Positions 1 through 11,756 are shown, counted from the first letter of the stretch. The stretch: DNA of 64,000 nt from Geosiphon pyriformis (GCA_016748015.1 JAAOMT010000098.1:201635-265634); one strand, 5' to 3'. The notes: a model not told the origin generated them from the letters alone. Translations and numbers: made by a program.

Positions 1-1
1 C

Positions 2-199
2 ATATTTTCTGTTGACAAAAAATTCCAAGTACCTATAAAATTTACTATATTTGGCAATAAAAATAGGCTAATCACTAATATACAAAGAAGTATTTACAAT
101 TTTTTAATTAATGAAAATTACTATTGTTTTATTATTGTTAATAGAAATATTATTAATTTTAAAAAACTTATTAACAATATTCAAAATATACTGTATTAA
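2..199 (+). CDS. Partial ORF cut by the left edge, unknown protein
   Basis: The frame is open from base 2 to a TAA at 197-199, giving 65 codons with no start in the window, so this would be the 3' end of a longer ORF. The reading is rich in Ile, Asn, Lys and Tyr. It includes VPIKFTIFGNKN, then a stretch of hydrophobic and basic residues. It keeps open in a region where random frames close quickly, but the base composition is so AT-rich that chance is possible. It is not homologous to the gag, pol or Sel1 sequences further right. I do not recognise the family. Confidence 0.3.
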   Translation: MFSVDKKFQVPIKFTIFGNKNRLITNIQRSIYNFLINENYYCFIIVNRNIINFKKLINNIQNILY

Positions 200-394
200 A
201 GTCTAATTGCTTTTTATCTAAATTGTATTATCAATAAAAGCATCAATTGTAAAAAAAGAAAATTTTTTTTATTGATATTTACTCTATTCATTTTTGCTAT
301 AAAATTAGTGTTGATTTTATATTTACATAAATATTTATGTCTTTTTATTTTATATAATAATAGATCATAAAAAATCTACCAAAAAAACAGGGAA
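200..394. other. AT-rich spacer, nothing recognised
   Basis: This stretch lies between the left-edge ORF and the gag-derived tandem repeat of TE1. It holds poly-A and poly-T runs and no recognisable coding or RNA signal. Confidence 0.4.
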
Positions 395-420
395 AATATT
401 TTAACAAATTTATCAAAAAT

Positions 421-750
421 AAGTTTCGAATGTTTAGGGTTTTAATAATTGGGTTTTGAATAATTGAAGTTTTTAATTTAATGAGATTTAACAAATTTAT
501 CAATAGTAATTTTCAAATGTTTAGGATTTTAATGCTCAGGTTTTGAATAAATAAAGTTTTAATTTAATGAGTTTTTAATAAGTTTATTAATGATAATTTT
601 TAAATGTTCAGGGTTTTAATGATCAGGTTTTTAAATAATCAGAGTTTTAATTTAACGAGTTTTTAATGAGTTTATCAATAGTAATTTTTGAATAATTGGA
701 GTTTTAATTTATGAGTTTATTAAAGGTAAGTTTTGTTGATTATTAATGTT
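421..750 (-). repeat. 87-bp (29-codon) tandem repeat in the gag region of TE1
   Basis: The block AATGTTTAGGG...AATTT recurs at 429, 516 and 603, a period of 87 bp, followed by a fourth copy (about 690-750) with roughly 30 bp deleted. Eighty-seven is 29 codons, so expansion would have kept the gag frame on the minus strand. The copies have drifted and now carry stops. TE2 and TE3 have single unexpanded versions of this low-complexity Asn/Pro-rich gag segment. Confidence 0.75.
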
Positions 751-1116
751 GAGGTTTGGGTCATTCTGATTTTGTAAAGTTTGAATATTCAGGGTTTTAA
801 CTTTCAGGTTTTCTAAAATTGAATTTTTTTTATTATTTTCTTAATTACTATTTTTTTTTTCTTTAAAATTGGTTATTTCCCAAGGACTAATAATTCTAAA
901 ATCTGGTTGTAGTAGTGATAATCAAATTTCTAATGATATTGGGGATTGCAACTTAAATTTCTCAAAGTAATCACCATATGTTCTCAATAACTCTGCTTTT
1001 TTCTGTTTAGTAGTGTTGTCATGTTTGTGATAAATGTGCCTGTTAATATTATATTAATGGTGCTTTTGAACATGTGATAATATGACAGATTAGCAGGTAA
1101 ATTAACTTTTTGTTAT

Positions 1117-1344
1117 TCAAGTGAATAATTGTATTTGCTTTAAAGTTCCTGTTAATATTTGCAATCTTTTTTTTTCTTTGTCAGCAAAAATGATGGGAAA
1201 TCTTTGTTTGGTGTATTTTTTTATTTTTTTATTTATTTCCATGATTAGTGGTACAAATAAATAATTCTGTGACAATGTAGTGCTTTGGAGTAGTTCACTG
1301 AAGAAATTATTGAAAGTAAATTCTGGATCTCTTTGGCCTTCCAA
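1117..1344 (-). CDS. gag N-terminal fragment of TE1
   Basis: This is a 75-codon open stretch on the minus strand, part of the gag product of TE1. Its second half (VPLIMEINKKIKKYTKQRFP then IFADKEKKRLQ) aligns with VIFIEINKEIEYHIQQRYP and YANKDKKKLQ in TE2 gag (9668-9970). That shared block marks the N-terminal gag domain of this family. No full gag survives: the sequence downstream is repetitive and stop-ridden. The listed ATG is probably internal, because the homologous TE2 frame starts further upstream. Confidence 0.6.
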   Translation of the reverse strand: MEGQRDPEFTFNNFFSELLQSTTLSQNYLFVPLIMEINKKIKKYTKQRFPIIFADKEKKRLQILTGTLKQIQLFT

Positions 1345-1558
1345 ATAATATATTATTTTTTTGTTAACATAGCAATTAAAAGTTGATTCTGTTGGCCAAC
1401 TATTATTTATTAATCTAAAATGGGTGTAATAATGTTAAAATAAGGATTTTGTGAATCTCAAATGGTTTGTTCCTGTTTTTTTGGATTCTGCCACTGTTTC
1501 GGATGGGTGTTGTTGGTGTTAGTTTTCTGTTAGATTATACCTTACAAGGAACACTAAA

Positions 1559-2492
1559 TGTTACAGATAATTATTTGGAGTCTTAAAGCAAATAACAAAT
1601 CCATAACTTGGTGCTCAATTAATATAATAGTGTTGGTAATATCTGAAGGTTATTTGTATCTAAAGGTTTTGGTTGTTTGAAAGTTTTGGTTAAGTTCTTT
1701 GTATAATGAACAGAGATTCAATAGTTGTTTTTCAATAGCCTCTCAAAATTGTAATTTCATTAATTTTTTTTTTGGCTTGGTGGCTGGCAATCTTCTGGTA
1801 AGCAATTTATATTCTTTATGTATTCTATCCACTTGCAGGGGTCTTTTACTAGGCAATTCTTGATATCAATAATTCAGTGCTTAATCTTTAATCAATTAGT
1901 TAACAACAAAATAAAATAAAATAAAATAAAGAAAATAAAGAAATAAAGAAAATAAAATAAGAAATAAGTGTCCTGTCAATAGCCATAATTAAAAGCTATT
2001 GTGCTAGCAGGTTAAGTAGTAGATAATAACATGAATTTGAAGAATTGAAGAGATATTTTATTAATATAATTCCATTTTGGTTGATAGCAACTATGCTTGA
2101 AAGAAGAAGTATTTAATAATTATGATTTGCAAGTCTAATTAATTTTGAGAGTCTAATTGACTCTTAAAAGTCTAATTTTCTCTCTGGATGTCTTTCTAAC
2201 TTCTACAGCTACTCGTTTTTATACATTTTTTGTTCTACAGAATTGCTTCTGATTGCTTTGTTATTTCTGTTATTGTTTCATTTTTTTATGTTATTGCTAA
2301 TTATACTATGTTATAATACATTATTTAGTGTTATTACATATTATTCTGTGTTATCTCACATTATAACACATTATTCTGCATTATTCTAAGTTATAACGTG
2401 TTATCCAATATTATTGTGCACTATTTTGTGTTATGTCACATTTTGGTCATGTTTTTTTATAACTTTGAATCAGTTTTTCTATTCGGATAACA
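1559..2492 (-). mobile_element. 5' LTR of TE1 (second LTR subfamily)
   Basis: In plus coordinates it opens TGTTACAG at 1559 and closes GGATAACA at 2492, the TGTTAT...GTAACA inverted termini of this superfamily. The segment 2185-2480 is homologous in inverse orientation to the LTR of TE4 (32000-32380): both carry the TAATATGTTATAATA-type array and the same following region. The inner end (1559-1860) matches the LTR ends of TE2 and TE3. An (AAAAT)n low-complexity tract occupies about 1905-1960. Confidence 0.75.
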
Positions 2493-3580
2493 GTGACAAA
2501 AAATTTAAAAAAAGCATTTAAATTTTATTCAAAAACAGCAGATGTAGAATATGTAAATGCACAAAATAATCTTGCCTTTTGTTATGCTAATGAAGAAAAA
2601 ACAATGAGAAATTCAGAAAACAATTTGAATTTTTTTCAAAAGCAGCAAAGACAGAACATTTAGATGCACAATAAAATCTTGTACTTTGTTATGCTAATGG
2701 AAAAAAAATGATGAGAAATTCAAAAAAAGCATTTGAACTTTTTTCAAAAGCAGCAGAGGTGGGACATTTAAATACACAATACAATCTTGTAAGTTGTTAT
2801 AATAATGGAAAAAAAATGACAAAAAATTCAGAAAAAGCATTTAAACTTTATTCAAAAGCTACAGAGGTGGAACATTTAAATACACAATACAATCTTGTAC
2901 TTTGTTATTTAAATGGAAAAAAAATAACAAAAAATTCAGAAAAGCAATTGAACTTTATTTAAAAACTGCAGAGATAGAACATTTAGATACACAATACAAT
3001 CTTGTAATTTGTTATGCTAATAGAAGTGGAATGACAAAAGATTCAAAAAAAGCATTTGAACTTTATTCAAAAACAGCAGAGATAAGATATTTAGATGCAG
3101 AATACAATCATGCAGTTTGTTATTTTAATAGAAAAGGAATGAAAAAAAATTCAGAAAAAGCATTTGAACTTTATTTAAAAGCAGCAAAGATGGAAGATTT
3201 ACTTGAACAAATCACTCTTAAAGCATATTATCAAAATCAATTAGAAATAACAAAAGATTTGGAAAAAGTGAGAAATTCAAGTCTATAAACCAGTATTAGA
3301 ATGTATCATCAAAAGGAATAGAAAATAGTGAAAAATTTAGAAGAAACATTTCAATTTTATTTAAAAACAGCAGAGATGAGAAATTAAAATACACAATATA
3401 ACTTTGAATGGTGTTATCAAAATAGATGAGGAACTACAAAAAACATTCAAAAAGCATTTGAACTCTATTTAAAAGCAGCAGAAGCAAATAACCTGTGTTA
3501 TCAAAATAATTTTCTTGATTTGAATGTCTATGATCTTTCTTTAAAAGACCAAAACAATCTGGAATATATTATTTTATGAT
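2493..3580 (+). pseudogene. Sel1-repeat (SLR) protein relic
   Basis: About eight or nine units of roughly 37 codons follow each other, of the type KAFELFSKAAEVGHLNTQY, then LVxCYxNG and TKNSE. This is the Sel1-like repeat, an alpha/alpha solenoid used for protein-protein contacts. The best stretches are 2708-2962 and 2902-3288, in different frames, so at least one frameshift separates them, and stops occur near 2670, 3290 and 3420. The 5' side is cut by the TE1 LTR at 2493, so the start and any N-terminal domain are lost. Sel1 repeats often follow kinase domains in Rhizophagus proteins, so this may be the tail of such a gene rather than the front of the kinase relic downstream. Confidence 0.8.
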
Positions 3581-3600
3581 TCCAAAATTGAGGCTTTAAA

Positions 3601-4867
3601 TACCATAATAATTTAAAAAGAGAATTTTTAAATTTTGAAGCCTTTTTTAACCAGTTTTCAGATAAATTCAAGTGTTTTAAATGTGGCAGCTTGAATATGA
3701 TTATTAATAAATCTTTTATATATTTATTTTATAATACTGATAAAAAGAATAATATCTTTAAAGTCAGATTGCTGAAATGTTTAGAATGTTATAAAACATT
3801 AAAAGATCTGTTTTGGTGTAAATCTTGTGAATATTCACAATTTTACAAAATTTAGGGAAAATAGAATAGTAGAAATAATAATATTAATAGTTATATTGCA
3901 TATATACAATGCTTTTCTAAAAACTGCAAAGGCCACCTAGAATAGATTTCTCCTAATAAGATTAAATTTTTAGATAAAATAGAAGAGAAAAAATTTGGTA
4001 TTGTTAAAAAAAACAGTTGAAAAAAAAGCAAAATTTTATTTTGAGAAAAGAAAAGTCAAAGTCTGAACAAACTGAGATTACAAAAATTGCCTTAAAATAT
4101 TTCAAAAATAGTCAAAATATAAAATATATTAATTCAGATAAGATATTTTATTTTAAGAATCTATGTGATTTTTATTATCTTTTTCTAAATATAAAACTAT
4201 ATTTGTGTAGTTTATTGTGTATCATCAAAGTGTCACTTGCAAATACATCCTTGAATGCTATAAGATTACAAAAGATATTACAACCAATGAATATATTATG
4301 GTTTTATTATTTGTAGAACACGAGAATTTTAAAGCTTTTCTCAAGTTAAACAAAAATATTCTTATTTGGGACATGTTTCTTCATATTCTTTTTCAAATTG
4401 CTAGTGGCCTACAATTTATCTATGAATCAAAACTGGTGTATAGGAACTTGTATCCTGGAAATATCTTTGTTTTGAAAACAAATGTCTTAAAAGTTGTCAT
4501 TTTTGATCTTGGATTTTATTGTTCTGCAAATTACATTCCACAGTCTGAGAAAATTTATGGTGTTTTTGAGTATCTTGCATCTGAAATTTGCAAGGAGAGT
4601 TATCATACTAAATATAACAATATATATAGCTTTGCTATTATTTTATATGAAATTATATCAGGAGAAAGATCTTTGAATAATACATATCTTATTTATATAT
4701 GCTTTGATGTGATTGATAGAAAATGCTCTATATTCAAACAACATACATCTCAATGTATTTGGAAAATAATTAAAAAAAATTGGAAATATAATCTGTATTG
4801 TTATGATAATACAGAACAGCTTCAACAAAGTGTTATTGATGCTTGTGATTATTGTAACTTAAATTAA
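3601..4867 (+). pseudogene. Protein-kinase-like pseudogene with N-terminal CXXC motifs
   Basis: From 3601 the frame reads three CXXC pairs (CFKC, CLEC, CKSC), a zinc-binding-like lead-in known from Rhizophagus kinase-like proteins, and ends at a stop at 3853. A kinase domain follows from 3958. Its glycine loop is ruined (KIEEKKFGIV where IGEGGFGIV is expected), the VAIK-type lysine survives in IALKYF, and a frameshift lies near 4230. The C-lobe at 4217-4867 is well preserved but has HRD changed to YRN (LVYRNLYPGN), DFG read as DLG, and APE as ASE. Several of these are G-to-A or C-to-T changes. It is therefore catalytically dead as read, and the frameshifts make it a pseudogene. Confidence 0.75.
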
Positions 4868-5535
4868 CCTATACATGAAAAAATACTTCAATTTGAAGAG
4901 ACATAAGATGCTATTTAAGATAAAACAAAATATAAAAGCCTGTTAATTTCAAAATCTAAATTTTCTACAAATGGTAAGTGTTTTATTTATTATATTTATT
5001 ATTTAAAAACTTGAATTTAAACACCTTTTTTTAGAGTTGGATTTGGATTTGGGAATTGATTAAATTAGTAATAATAGATTAATATGTTTGCATTCTTATT
5101 AAACCAATAAAATTAGAAAGTATTTTAATAATGAAACAGATAAAAATTTTGAGAGGGAATTGGTTTTTTATTTATATTTAGCTTTATATATAATATAGAC
5201 TATTATGTATAGTTTTATTTTTAAAAAAAGTTTTATCTTTATTTTCAAATATGAAAATTATTGACTATAAAGCATTTTTTTTTCAAATATTTTATATATA
5301 AATATGTTTGATAAAAAATTTAATATTTTGGATAAACTAATAGATTTTGCTTCTGTAAACTTCAATCTATAAATTTTATTTTTCAAAATATTTGTAAACT
5401 TATAACATTATGCTTTTATTCATAAAGTTGGAAATATTTTTATCATTAATTAAATAAATAAGAATAAATATGAACTTTATCATATTTTTATGGTTAAATC
5501 TTTTACTATTTAGCTTTTTATTATTTATTTAATTA
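4868..5535. other. AT-rich intergenic DNA, nothing recognised
   Basis: No frame shows family features, and no LTR termini or tRNA-like folds were seen. Confidence 0.4.
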
Positions 5536-6094
5536 TAGTTAGTCATATGTATTAGCCACTAATGTCCTTAGTTAGCTATCCTATTTTTAGAAATAGTCAT
5601 TAACTTAATCATTGACTAAATTATTGATGTAATTATTGATATAAGCAAGACTTTGCAAAGCTATAGAAAAAACATTTATACTTAAATCTATACTTTCAAA
5701 TTAATACAATAATATTAACTCTTTATTTCTTTTTCACTATTTTTTTTCTCTTTTCTTTTTTTGATTTGTATAATTATTAGTTTTTATAAAATATATTGAA
5801 TAAAACATTTACTAAAAAATACAACTAATATCTAATATTAAATTCTAAAAATACGGATTTAAGACATAGAATTATATCAGTATGTTATCTTTTGTTAACA
5901 GTACAAATTATTCAAATTCTATTGTTACTTTTGAAAAAAATAACAATTAAAATATTTATAAAACTGATCTTGTATATTGAATTCTTACTAATTTAATTCA
6001 CTCATTAAAGTTGAATTACACTTTTATTAATTTTATCTCTATACAATATTATTCTTTTTTGCTATTTGTTAATGTGTTAAATCTTACTATAACA
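5536..6094. mobile_element. Solo LTR-like repeat X, degraded copy
   Basis: This is homologous along its length to 27498-28128: both share ATTAGCCACT, the block around TTGATATTGAATTC, AGGCATAGAATTATAT, GTTAACAGTA and a right end in ATAACA. The other copy has TATTAC...ATAACA termini like an LTR. This copy is shorter and more AT-rich. The termini are near-palindromic, so orientation is undecided. Confidence 0.6.
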
Positions 6095-8912
6095 ATATAA
6101 TGATTAAGAATTGGTTTAGTCTATTCAAATTTATAAACCAAATTATATTGAAATAAGACATAAAATAATTAATATTTTATTTTGATATCATCCAAAAATC
6201 TTAGACTTAATAAATTTCTTAAAAACAACACAAATTACATAGTATTTATAATCTAATTGAATTAATTAATTAATTAGTGACCACTTTTATATTAAAGTAT
6301 TGTCATATTAAATATTAAAATATTAAGATTGAATAGAAAAAAAGAATGAATATGTTTTTGTTATATTTTTATAATTCATTAAATCTTATTAATTTTATTT
6401 AAATAGATACTGAGTAGGATATTTTATTTTTTGAAATTAATTTTTTTCTTTGTAGCAGTTAAATTCAATTGGAATTAAAACACAAAGATAATTGATTTAT
6501 AAATATTTCTTTAATTTATATTATTTTTTAGTGGCCAAATTACTTTAACTATTATAATTCTTGCTTTTCATTAAAATATTTCATCTGTTATTTAAAATAT
6601 GTTATTTATTACTGAGAACTATTTGCTTCTTATTCAAAATATTTGTTGCTTCATATTTTAAAACATCTTTCTGTAGATTCAATAAGCACTGAACCAAATT
6701 TGGGTTAAGTGAATTTTGAAATTAATTAAATTGAAGTATTTTTTTACATAGGAATTAATTGTCTTTAATCATAAACAAGAAAATTATTTTGTTGTAAATT
6801 TCAGAAAAAATAATCTAAAATTTCTAAATTTAACCTTGGTTATATTTTGATTTAATTTGAAAAGATCTAAAAATTTAAATAATATCGAATTCTAAATGCA
6901 GCAGCAAATGATATTGAAGCTATTTAAATAAAAAAGTCTCATTTAACATTTATGCTAGGAATGTTTTAATAGTTTAGAACACTTTGTTAGGTTAAAGGTA
7001 GAAGAAAACAAAAAACTTTAAGGATTAAGCAAAATCTGGCTGAAATCAAATCACAACTTTGAAACAAGATGCCAAAATTGTATAGTTTACAAAAAAAAAA
7101 TTCATTTAACCACCACTAATATACAATGGGAAATAAAAAAATAGTGTAGACACAATTCAATAATATTTACCTAAAAATATAATACTACACTTTCTAACCT
7201 TTTTACTCATTGACAAACATAAAAAAACGTTTTGAGTGGACTAAAAAATCATAGAAATTTTGACTAAAATTGAGTTAATTAGTATCAGAGTATATTTTAT
7301 GCTTTTAAATAAAATTTATTTATTTATTTTACCATGTACCAAGTTATTAAGTATTACTTATTTTTGCAGCAAACTGTAAATATTATTTCCCAAAAAATAA
7401 ATTTTTTTGATTTTAACTAATGTTAAAACTCCTTTTTAGGAAGAATTGTATACTTTTTAAAGTAATATTACATAATTATTCTTTCAGAATCTTTTATTGG
7501 AAGGAAACATAAAAATACATTTTTTAAAAAATTATAGCTAATAAGTTTAGAAATAGCTTTGAATAATATTTTATTCAAAACACATGTGCATTAAGAACCT
7601 ATACATAATTTAAAAAATGTTAAATTTATAAATTTTATTATCTGTAAAAAATGAGCTAATCTTTGAAATTAATAAGCATAAATGACAAAAATATCAAAAT
7701 ATTAATACATTTTATAGGAACAAAAATTTAATGCAAAAACAATTTAACACAAACTATTAAAATAAATGAATATATGCATATGTTATAGCATTGCTATTAT
7801 CTTGAATTTTTCAAGATTAAAAAACCACAAAAAATTATAACTTGGGCTTTGAAAAATTTACTTTAAGGTTTATGTAAAAATTAATTTTGTTAAAGAGGAA
7901 AAATGACTCAATATGTTCAATAATCTTAAATGTATTAGAATTGTTCTAAATATCTATGAAATTTTAATTCAAGGATATAATAATCGAAAAACAATATAAT
8001 TTTGAAGAAGAAAAAATAAAAAATATTGATATTAAATTATTCATATATATCCTATACAACAGAATAAAAGAATTTAGAAAATACAAAAATAATTTCTTAT
8101 TAATATAGCTTAAAGATTTAAATGCATAAATATAGCATACATAGAATTGCAAACTTTTAAATATATAGATAATGTGGTTATTAAAAAATATTATATTATT
8201 AAAATTTATTTCTAAATTTAATAAAAGAAAAAAAAAGAGTTTTTATAATTATTTGTAATATTTTTTACACATGGGTATAAATTATGAAGATTTTTTTTTA
8301 AATTAGGATAGATACATTAAAAATTTTCTTTTGATGTGTAAAAATGATAAATTATTGACTTTGGGCTTTATATGTTTTTTAATAATTAGAAAAAAAAGGG
8401 AATGGCTGGTTGGAACATATAAAATAGTTTTTGGATGGTAATATCACCAAAAAAATATGTGGTATAGATAATAATATGTCCAGTTTATTAGTAATTAATT
8501 GAATTAACATTAGATTTTTTGAAGAATTTGAACTAGTTTTTAATAAGTTGTGAATTTGTAGAGGTAAAAAACACCATAAATGTTAATAGTTTTCAATATT
8601 TATAATAATAGTTTAGACTGCTTTTTGTGCTAGCTGATAATTTTTATTTAATAACACAACTGTTAAATAATAGAGATTTTATTGATTTTCTGAACATGAA
8701 TCATTTGAAACAATCTTGTTTGATACTTATTACTGTTTTTGAATTTATTGCACTTTCTTAAAACAAATGTTGAAGTTTTTATTTAGATAACTTTTTCATA
8801 ATTGGTAAGAATTGAAAGCCATAGAAATAACATTAAAAGTTCAAACTATTTAATCATAACTTTTTTAATAAATTCCAAAATAATAGTTTATCAACTTTTG
8901 AAAAATTAACAT
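6095..8912. other. AT-rich intergenic DNA, nothing recognised
   Basis: All six frames are short and low in complexity. The 7964-8152 minus-strand frame is a Tyr/Phe/Ile-rich composition artefact. The stretch 8340-8600 is slightly richer in G but shows no homology I can place. Confidence 0.4.
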
Positions 8913-9529
8913 TGTTATTCTTAGAATATAAAAAGTATATTAGCATATAAATTGGCCAATCAGAAATAGATATAGTGAATGTAGAATTCCAGAATTCTTC
9001 TTAGAAAAATTGCAAGATTCCAGAATTCCAAAATTTTTCTTAAAAGAATTGCAGAATTTCAAGAATTCCAGGATTCCTGGTGTAAAAAATTAAGGAATTA
9101 AAGAATCTTAATCATGACTATTGATGAGATACTAACATTTATTGCCTTAGTTTATTTCTTTTTTTTCTTTTATTTTTTTTTTCTTTTGTTATTTCTTGTT
9201 GTTAACTAATTGATTAAAGATTAAAGCACTGAGTTATTGACATCAAAGATTGTCTGGTAAAAAACCCCTGCAAATGGGTAGAACATGTAAAAAATATGGA
9301 TTGCTTACCAGAAAATTGTCGGCCATCAAGCCAAAAAAAAATTTGATAGAATTGCAATTTTAGGAGACTATGGAAAACAACCATTGAATCTCTGTTTATT
9401 ATACAAAAAACTCAACCAAAACCTTCAGATACAAACAACTTTCAAATATTATCACTATTATTATATTAATTGAGTACCAAGTTATGGGTTTGTTATTTGA
9501 TTTAAGACCTCAAATAATCATTTGTAATA
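8913..9529 (+). mobile_element. 5' LTR of TE2
   Basis: It starts TGTTATTCTTAGAATATA and ends TTTGTAATA, degenerate forms of TGTTAC...GTAACA. It aligns with 17715-18477 except for about 146 bp missing where the 3' LTR holds 17876-18050, a piece that includes the TATA-like element and probably the transcription start. U3 carries a run of GAATTCCAG-type motifs (8983-9090). Confidence 0.85.
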
Positions 9530-9531
9530 TT

Positions 9532-9549
9532 TGGTGCTTCTTATGAGGT
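9532..9549 (+). promoter_or_regulatory. Putative primer-binding site of TE2
   Basis: TGGTGCTTCTTATGAGGT begins two bases after the 5' LTR. Related sequence follows the LTR in TE1 (TTTAGTGTTCC), TE3 (TTTAGTGCTTT), TE5 (TTTAGTGTTTT) and TE9 (TTTGGTGTTTT). A TGG-initial 18-mer at this place is where a tRNA 3' end would pair. I could not assign the tRNA. Confidence 0.6.
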
Positions 9550-9667
9550 ATAATTTTAAAAAAAACCAGCACTAACACACAACTATTCAAAAGTAACAAA
9601 ACCAAAAAGAATAGAAACAAATCATTTAAGATTCACCAAATCCTTGTTTCAATATTACTGTTAATAC
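9550..9667 (+). other. TE2 leader
   Basis: This is the A- and C-rich leader between primer-binding site and gag. Its counterparts sit next to the LTRs of TE1, TE3 and TE5. Confidence 0.4.
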
Positions 9668-11330
9668 TTGGGATTAACTAACAATTACTTATTAGCAAAA
9701 TCAGTCTTCAATTTCTATGTCAATAAAAGAATATCATATTTGCTAAGAATACCAGTAGAAACCGACTCAGCAAGAAAAAATTTTTACAACAAATTAATTC
9801 AAAATACCAGCCTATTAGCAAATCATAATTTCACAGTAATCTTTATAGAAATTAATAAAGAAATCGAATATCACATCCAACAAAGATACCCAATCACTTA
9901 TGCAAACAAAGACAAAAAAAAACTACAAACACCAGCAGTAACATCTCAAAGAATACAACCACTCATTTAAAAAAAAACAAGACTTGAGTTATCAATAAAT
10001 CTATCATATTATTATATATCTGGAAGCATCATCAACATCTTATCAGCAGGTGTGTCCACACCAAACATGAAAACATTATTGGTCTGAATACTCTTCAAAG
10101 TAAACAATCAAAAGTTGACTTATTAGAAACTTACAGCAAATATTTTGAGGAATTAAATCTCGATCACCAATGCTATCAAGATTTTGATTACTGCCATCTT
10201 CACCAAATTTTGGAACCATAAGTCCCTAGAAAGTAAATAAATCAGAAAAAGAGAAAGATAACAATTGAGAATTTAATTATCAAAACCTGATTATAAAAAA
10301 CCTGGAAATTGAAACTCCAAATCTTCAAACTCTGTTAAATCAGAACAATCCCAACTCCAACATAATTAATCAACCATACTTATCTCCAATAATTGTAATT
10401 AATCAGCCACTAATTGAACTGATTGTCAAACTGATTTAACAGCTGCAAGTACTCCTTCAACAACAACCACAACAATCATTTCAATAACTATTACAACAAC
10501 AACCAATGATTTATGCTCCAATTGTCAAAATAGAAAAATTTACCAGTGAAGAAAACAATGCCCAAATGTGGCTGAATAATATGAAAAAAGCTATTACAGC
10601 CAATAGTTGGAATGATGCTAGAGCACTTCAAGCCATTGCATATTTTTTCCAGAATACTACCAACTCATAGTATTAAAGCTTGGCCAACAAACCTCAGGAT
10701 TTCAACAAATTTAAGCTTGAATTTCTACAATATTTTAGCAACAATAATAGTATTAATTGTCTAGCCAATACTTTTACCACCATCAAACAAGGAGAAACTG
10801 AAGCAGTTATTACTTACTTAAGATGCTTTTACAAGAATCTGCACCAAATCCAGGCCATAAAAGCCAATTATTTTACAGTGTTACAAATTTTAAATCAATT
10901 TATCAGAAGTCTGTACAGTAGTATTCTCCAATGCATACATCTATTACACTTAACAAATTTTTAAGCAGTAGTCACTTACACTAGAGATTTTGAAGCTGCC
11001 AAACTCGAAGCCAACTATACTCAAGCCATAAATCTAGTAATAAATGGATCATCTGACTTGAATTCCAAATTAAAGCAGTTTAGTAACTCAATCAATCAGA
11101 AATTAGAGGGATACTTAACTAATAATCAAGTCATTTATTAATCTTTACAACAACATAATAATTCAAGAAACTCAAATTGTTTCCAAAATCAGACACATCT
11201 ATTAATACCAACCAATTAATCAGAGCAAACAGAAACATATGTTTGCTATAATTATGATAAACAAGATCACATTAAAGTTAACTGCCAAATTTATAGCAAT
11301 ATTTTATGATCAGAAAATCAATATTAAAAC
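9668..11330 (+). pseudogene. gag of TE2 (N-terminal domain, capsid-like domain, CCHC zinc knuckle)
   Basis: Gag is the structural protein that would form virus-like particles and bind element RNA. The frame 9668-9970 is the N-terminal block (INKEIEYHIQQRYPI). A glutamine-rich linker follows. At 10560-11130 lies a retrotransposon-gag capsid-like region: MWLNNMKKAI, then FNKFKLEFLQYFSNN, GETEAVITYLRCFYKNLHQI and FEAAKLEANY. The knuckle at 11244-11285 has the CX2CX4HX4C layout, but its second Cys codon has become Tyr (TGT to TAT). Stops and frame changes divide the gene into the open pieces 9668-9970, 10680-10964 and 11336-11635, so no full Gag can be made. Confidence 0.75.
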
Positions 11331-11756
11331 CCTGATTGCAGGTTTCAAATTCCAAATTATCAATCAAATCCAAAACCATATCAACTGAATTATTTATCTA
11401 TGATGCAGCAGTCAATTTATCAACCACCAATGTATTAATCTTCAGTACCCATAGTTTATCAACCACAGCCACAACTTATCTATCAGCTGCAGCCCCAAGT
11501 AATCTATTAGTTCCAACAAATTCAAATACCACCATCCAACTCAACTTAATTAATCATGGGAACTCAAAGACCAAGAGTCATTTATACTCAACAAAACTGG
11601 AAATTGGCAATGGTTATGTATCAACTAATCTCTAGTTCCTCAACTCAATTCTCAGAATTATAATAGTGAAGTTCAGAAACAGAATATATTCAAACTCTGA
11701 ATTCTCAGAACTATTTAAGTCTTCTAATTACCCCAGAAAATATTACATTCAACAAC

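Larger units (their letters stand above)
395..2492 (-). mobile_element. TE1: truncated Ty3/Gypsy LTR retrotransposon (5' LTR, leader and gag start only)
   Basis: Read on the minus strand it holds a 5' LTR (1559-2492), a primer-binding-site-like TTTAGTGTTCC, the gag N-terminus, and a gag region expanded by an 87-bp tandem repeat, and then the homology stops near position 395. The stretch 720-1010 matches 26880-27130 of TE3 in the same orientation, which fixes its identity. Everything from capsid to the 3' LTR is missing, so this is a deletion relic. Its outer LTR end abuts Sel1-repeat coding sequence at 2493, so it probably inserted into that gene. Confidence 0.75.

Noticed and set aside
4017-4316. 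Separate 99-codon gene upstream of the kinase
   Set aside because: Its first part carries the kinase lysine motif IALKYF; it is the N-lobe of the same pseudogene before a frameshift.
2493-4867. One Sel1-CXXC-kinase fusion gene
   Set aside because: A stop ends the Sel1 part near 3580, and the CXXC lead-in at 3601 is a typical start region of the kinase genes. Two neighbouring relics are more likely, though a fusion is not ruled out.
7964-8152. Minus-strand 62-codon frame with apparent membrane segments
   Set aside because: Tyr/Phe/Ile/Leu richness is expected of AT-rich DNA; no homology or conserved copy.
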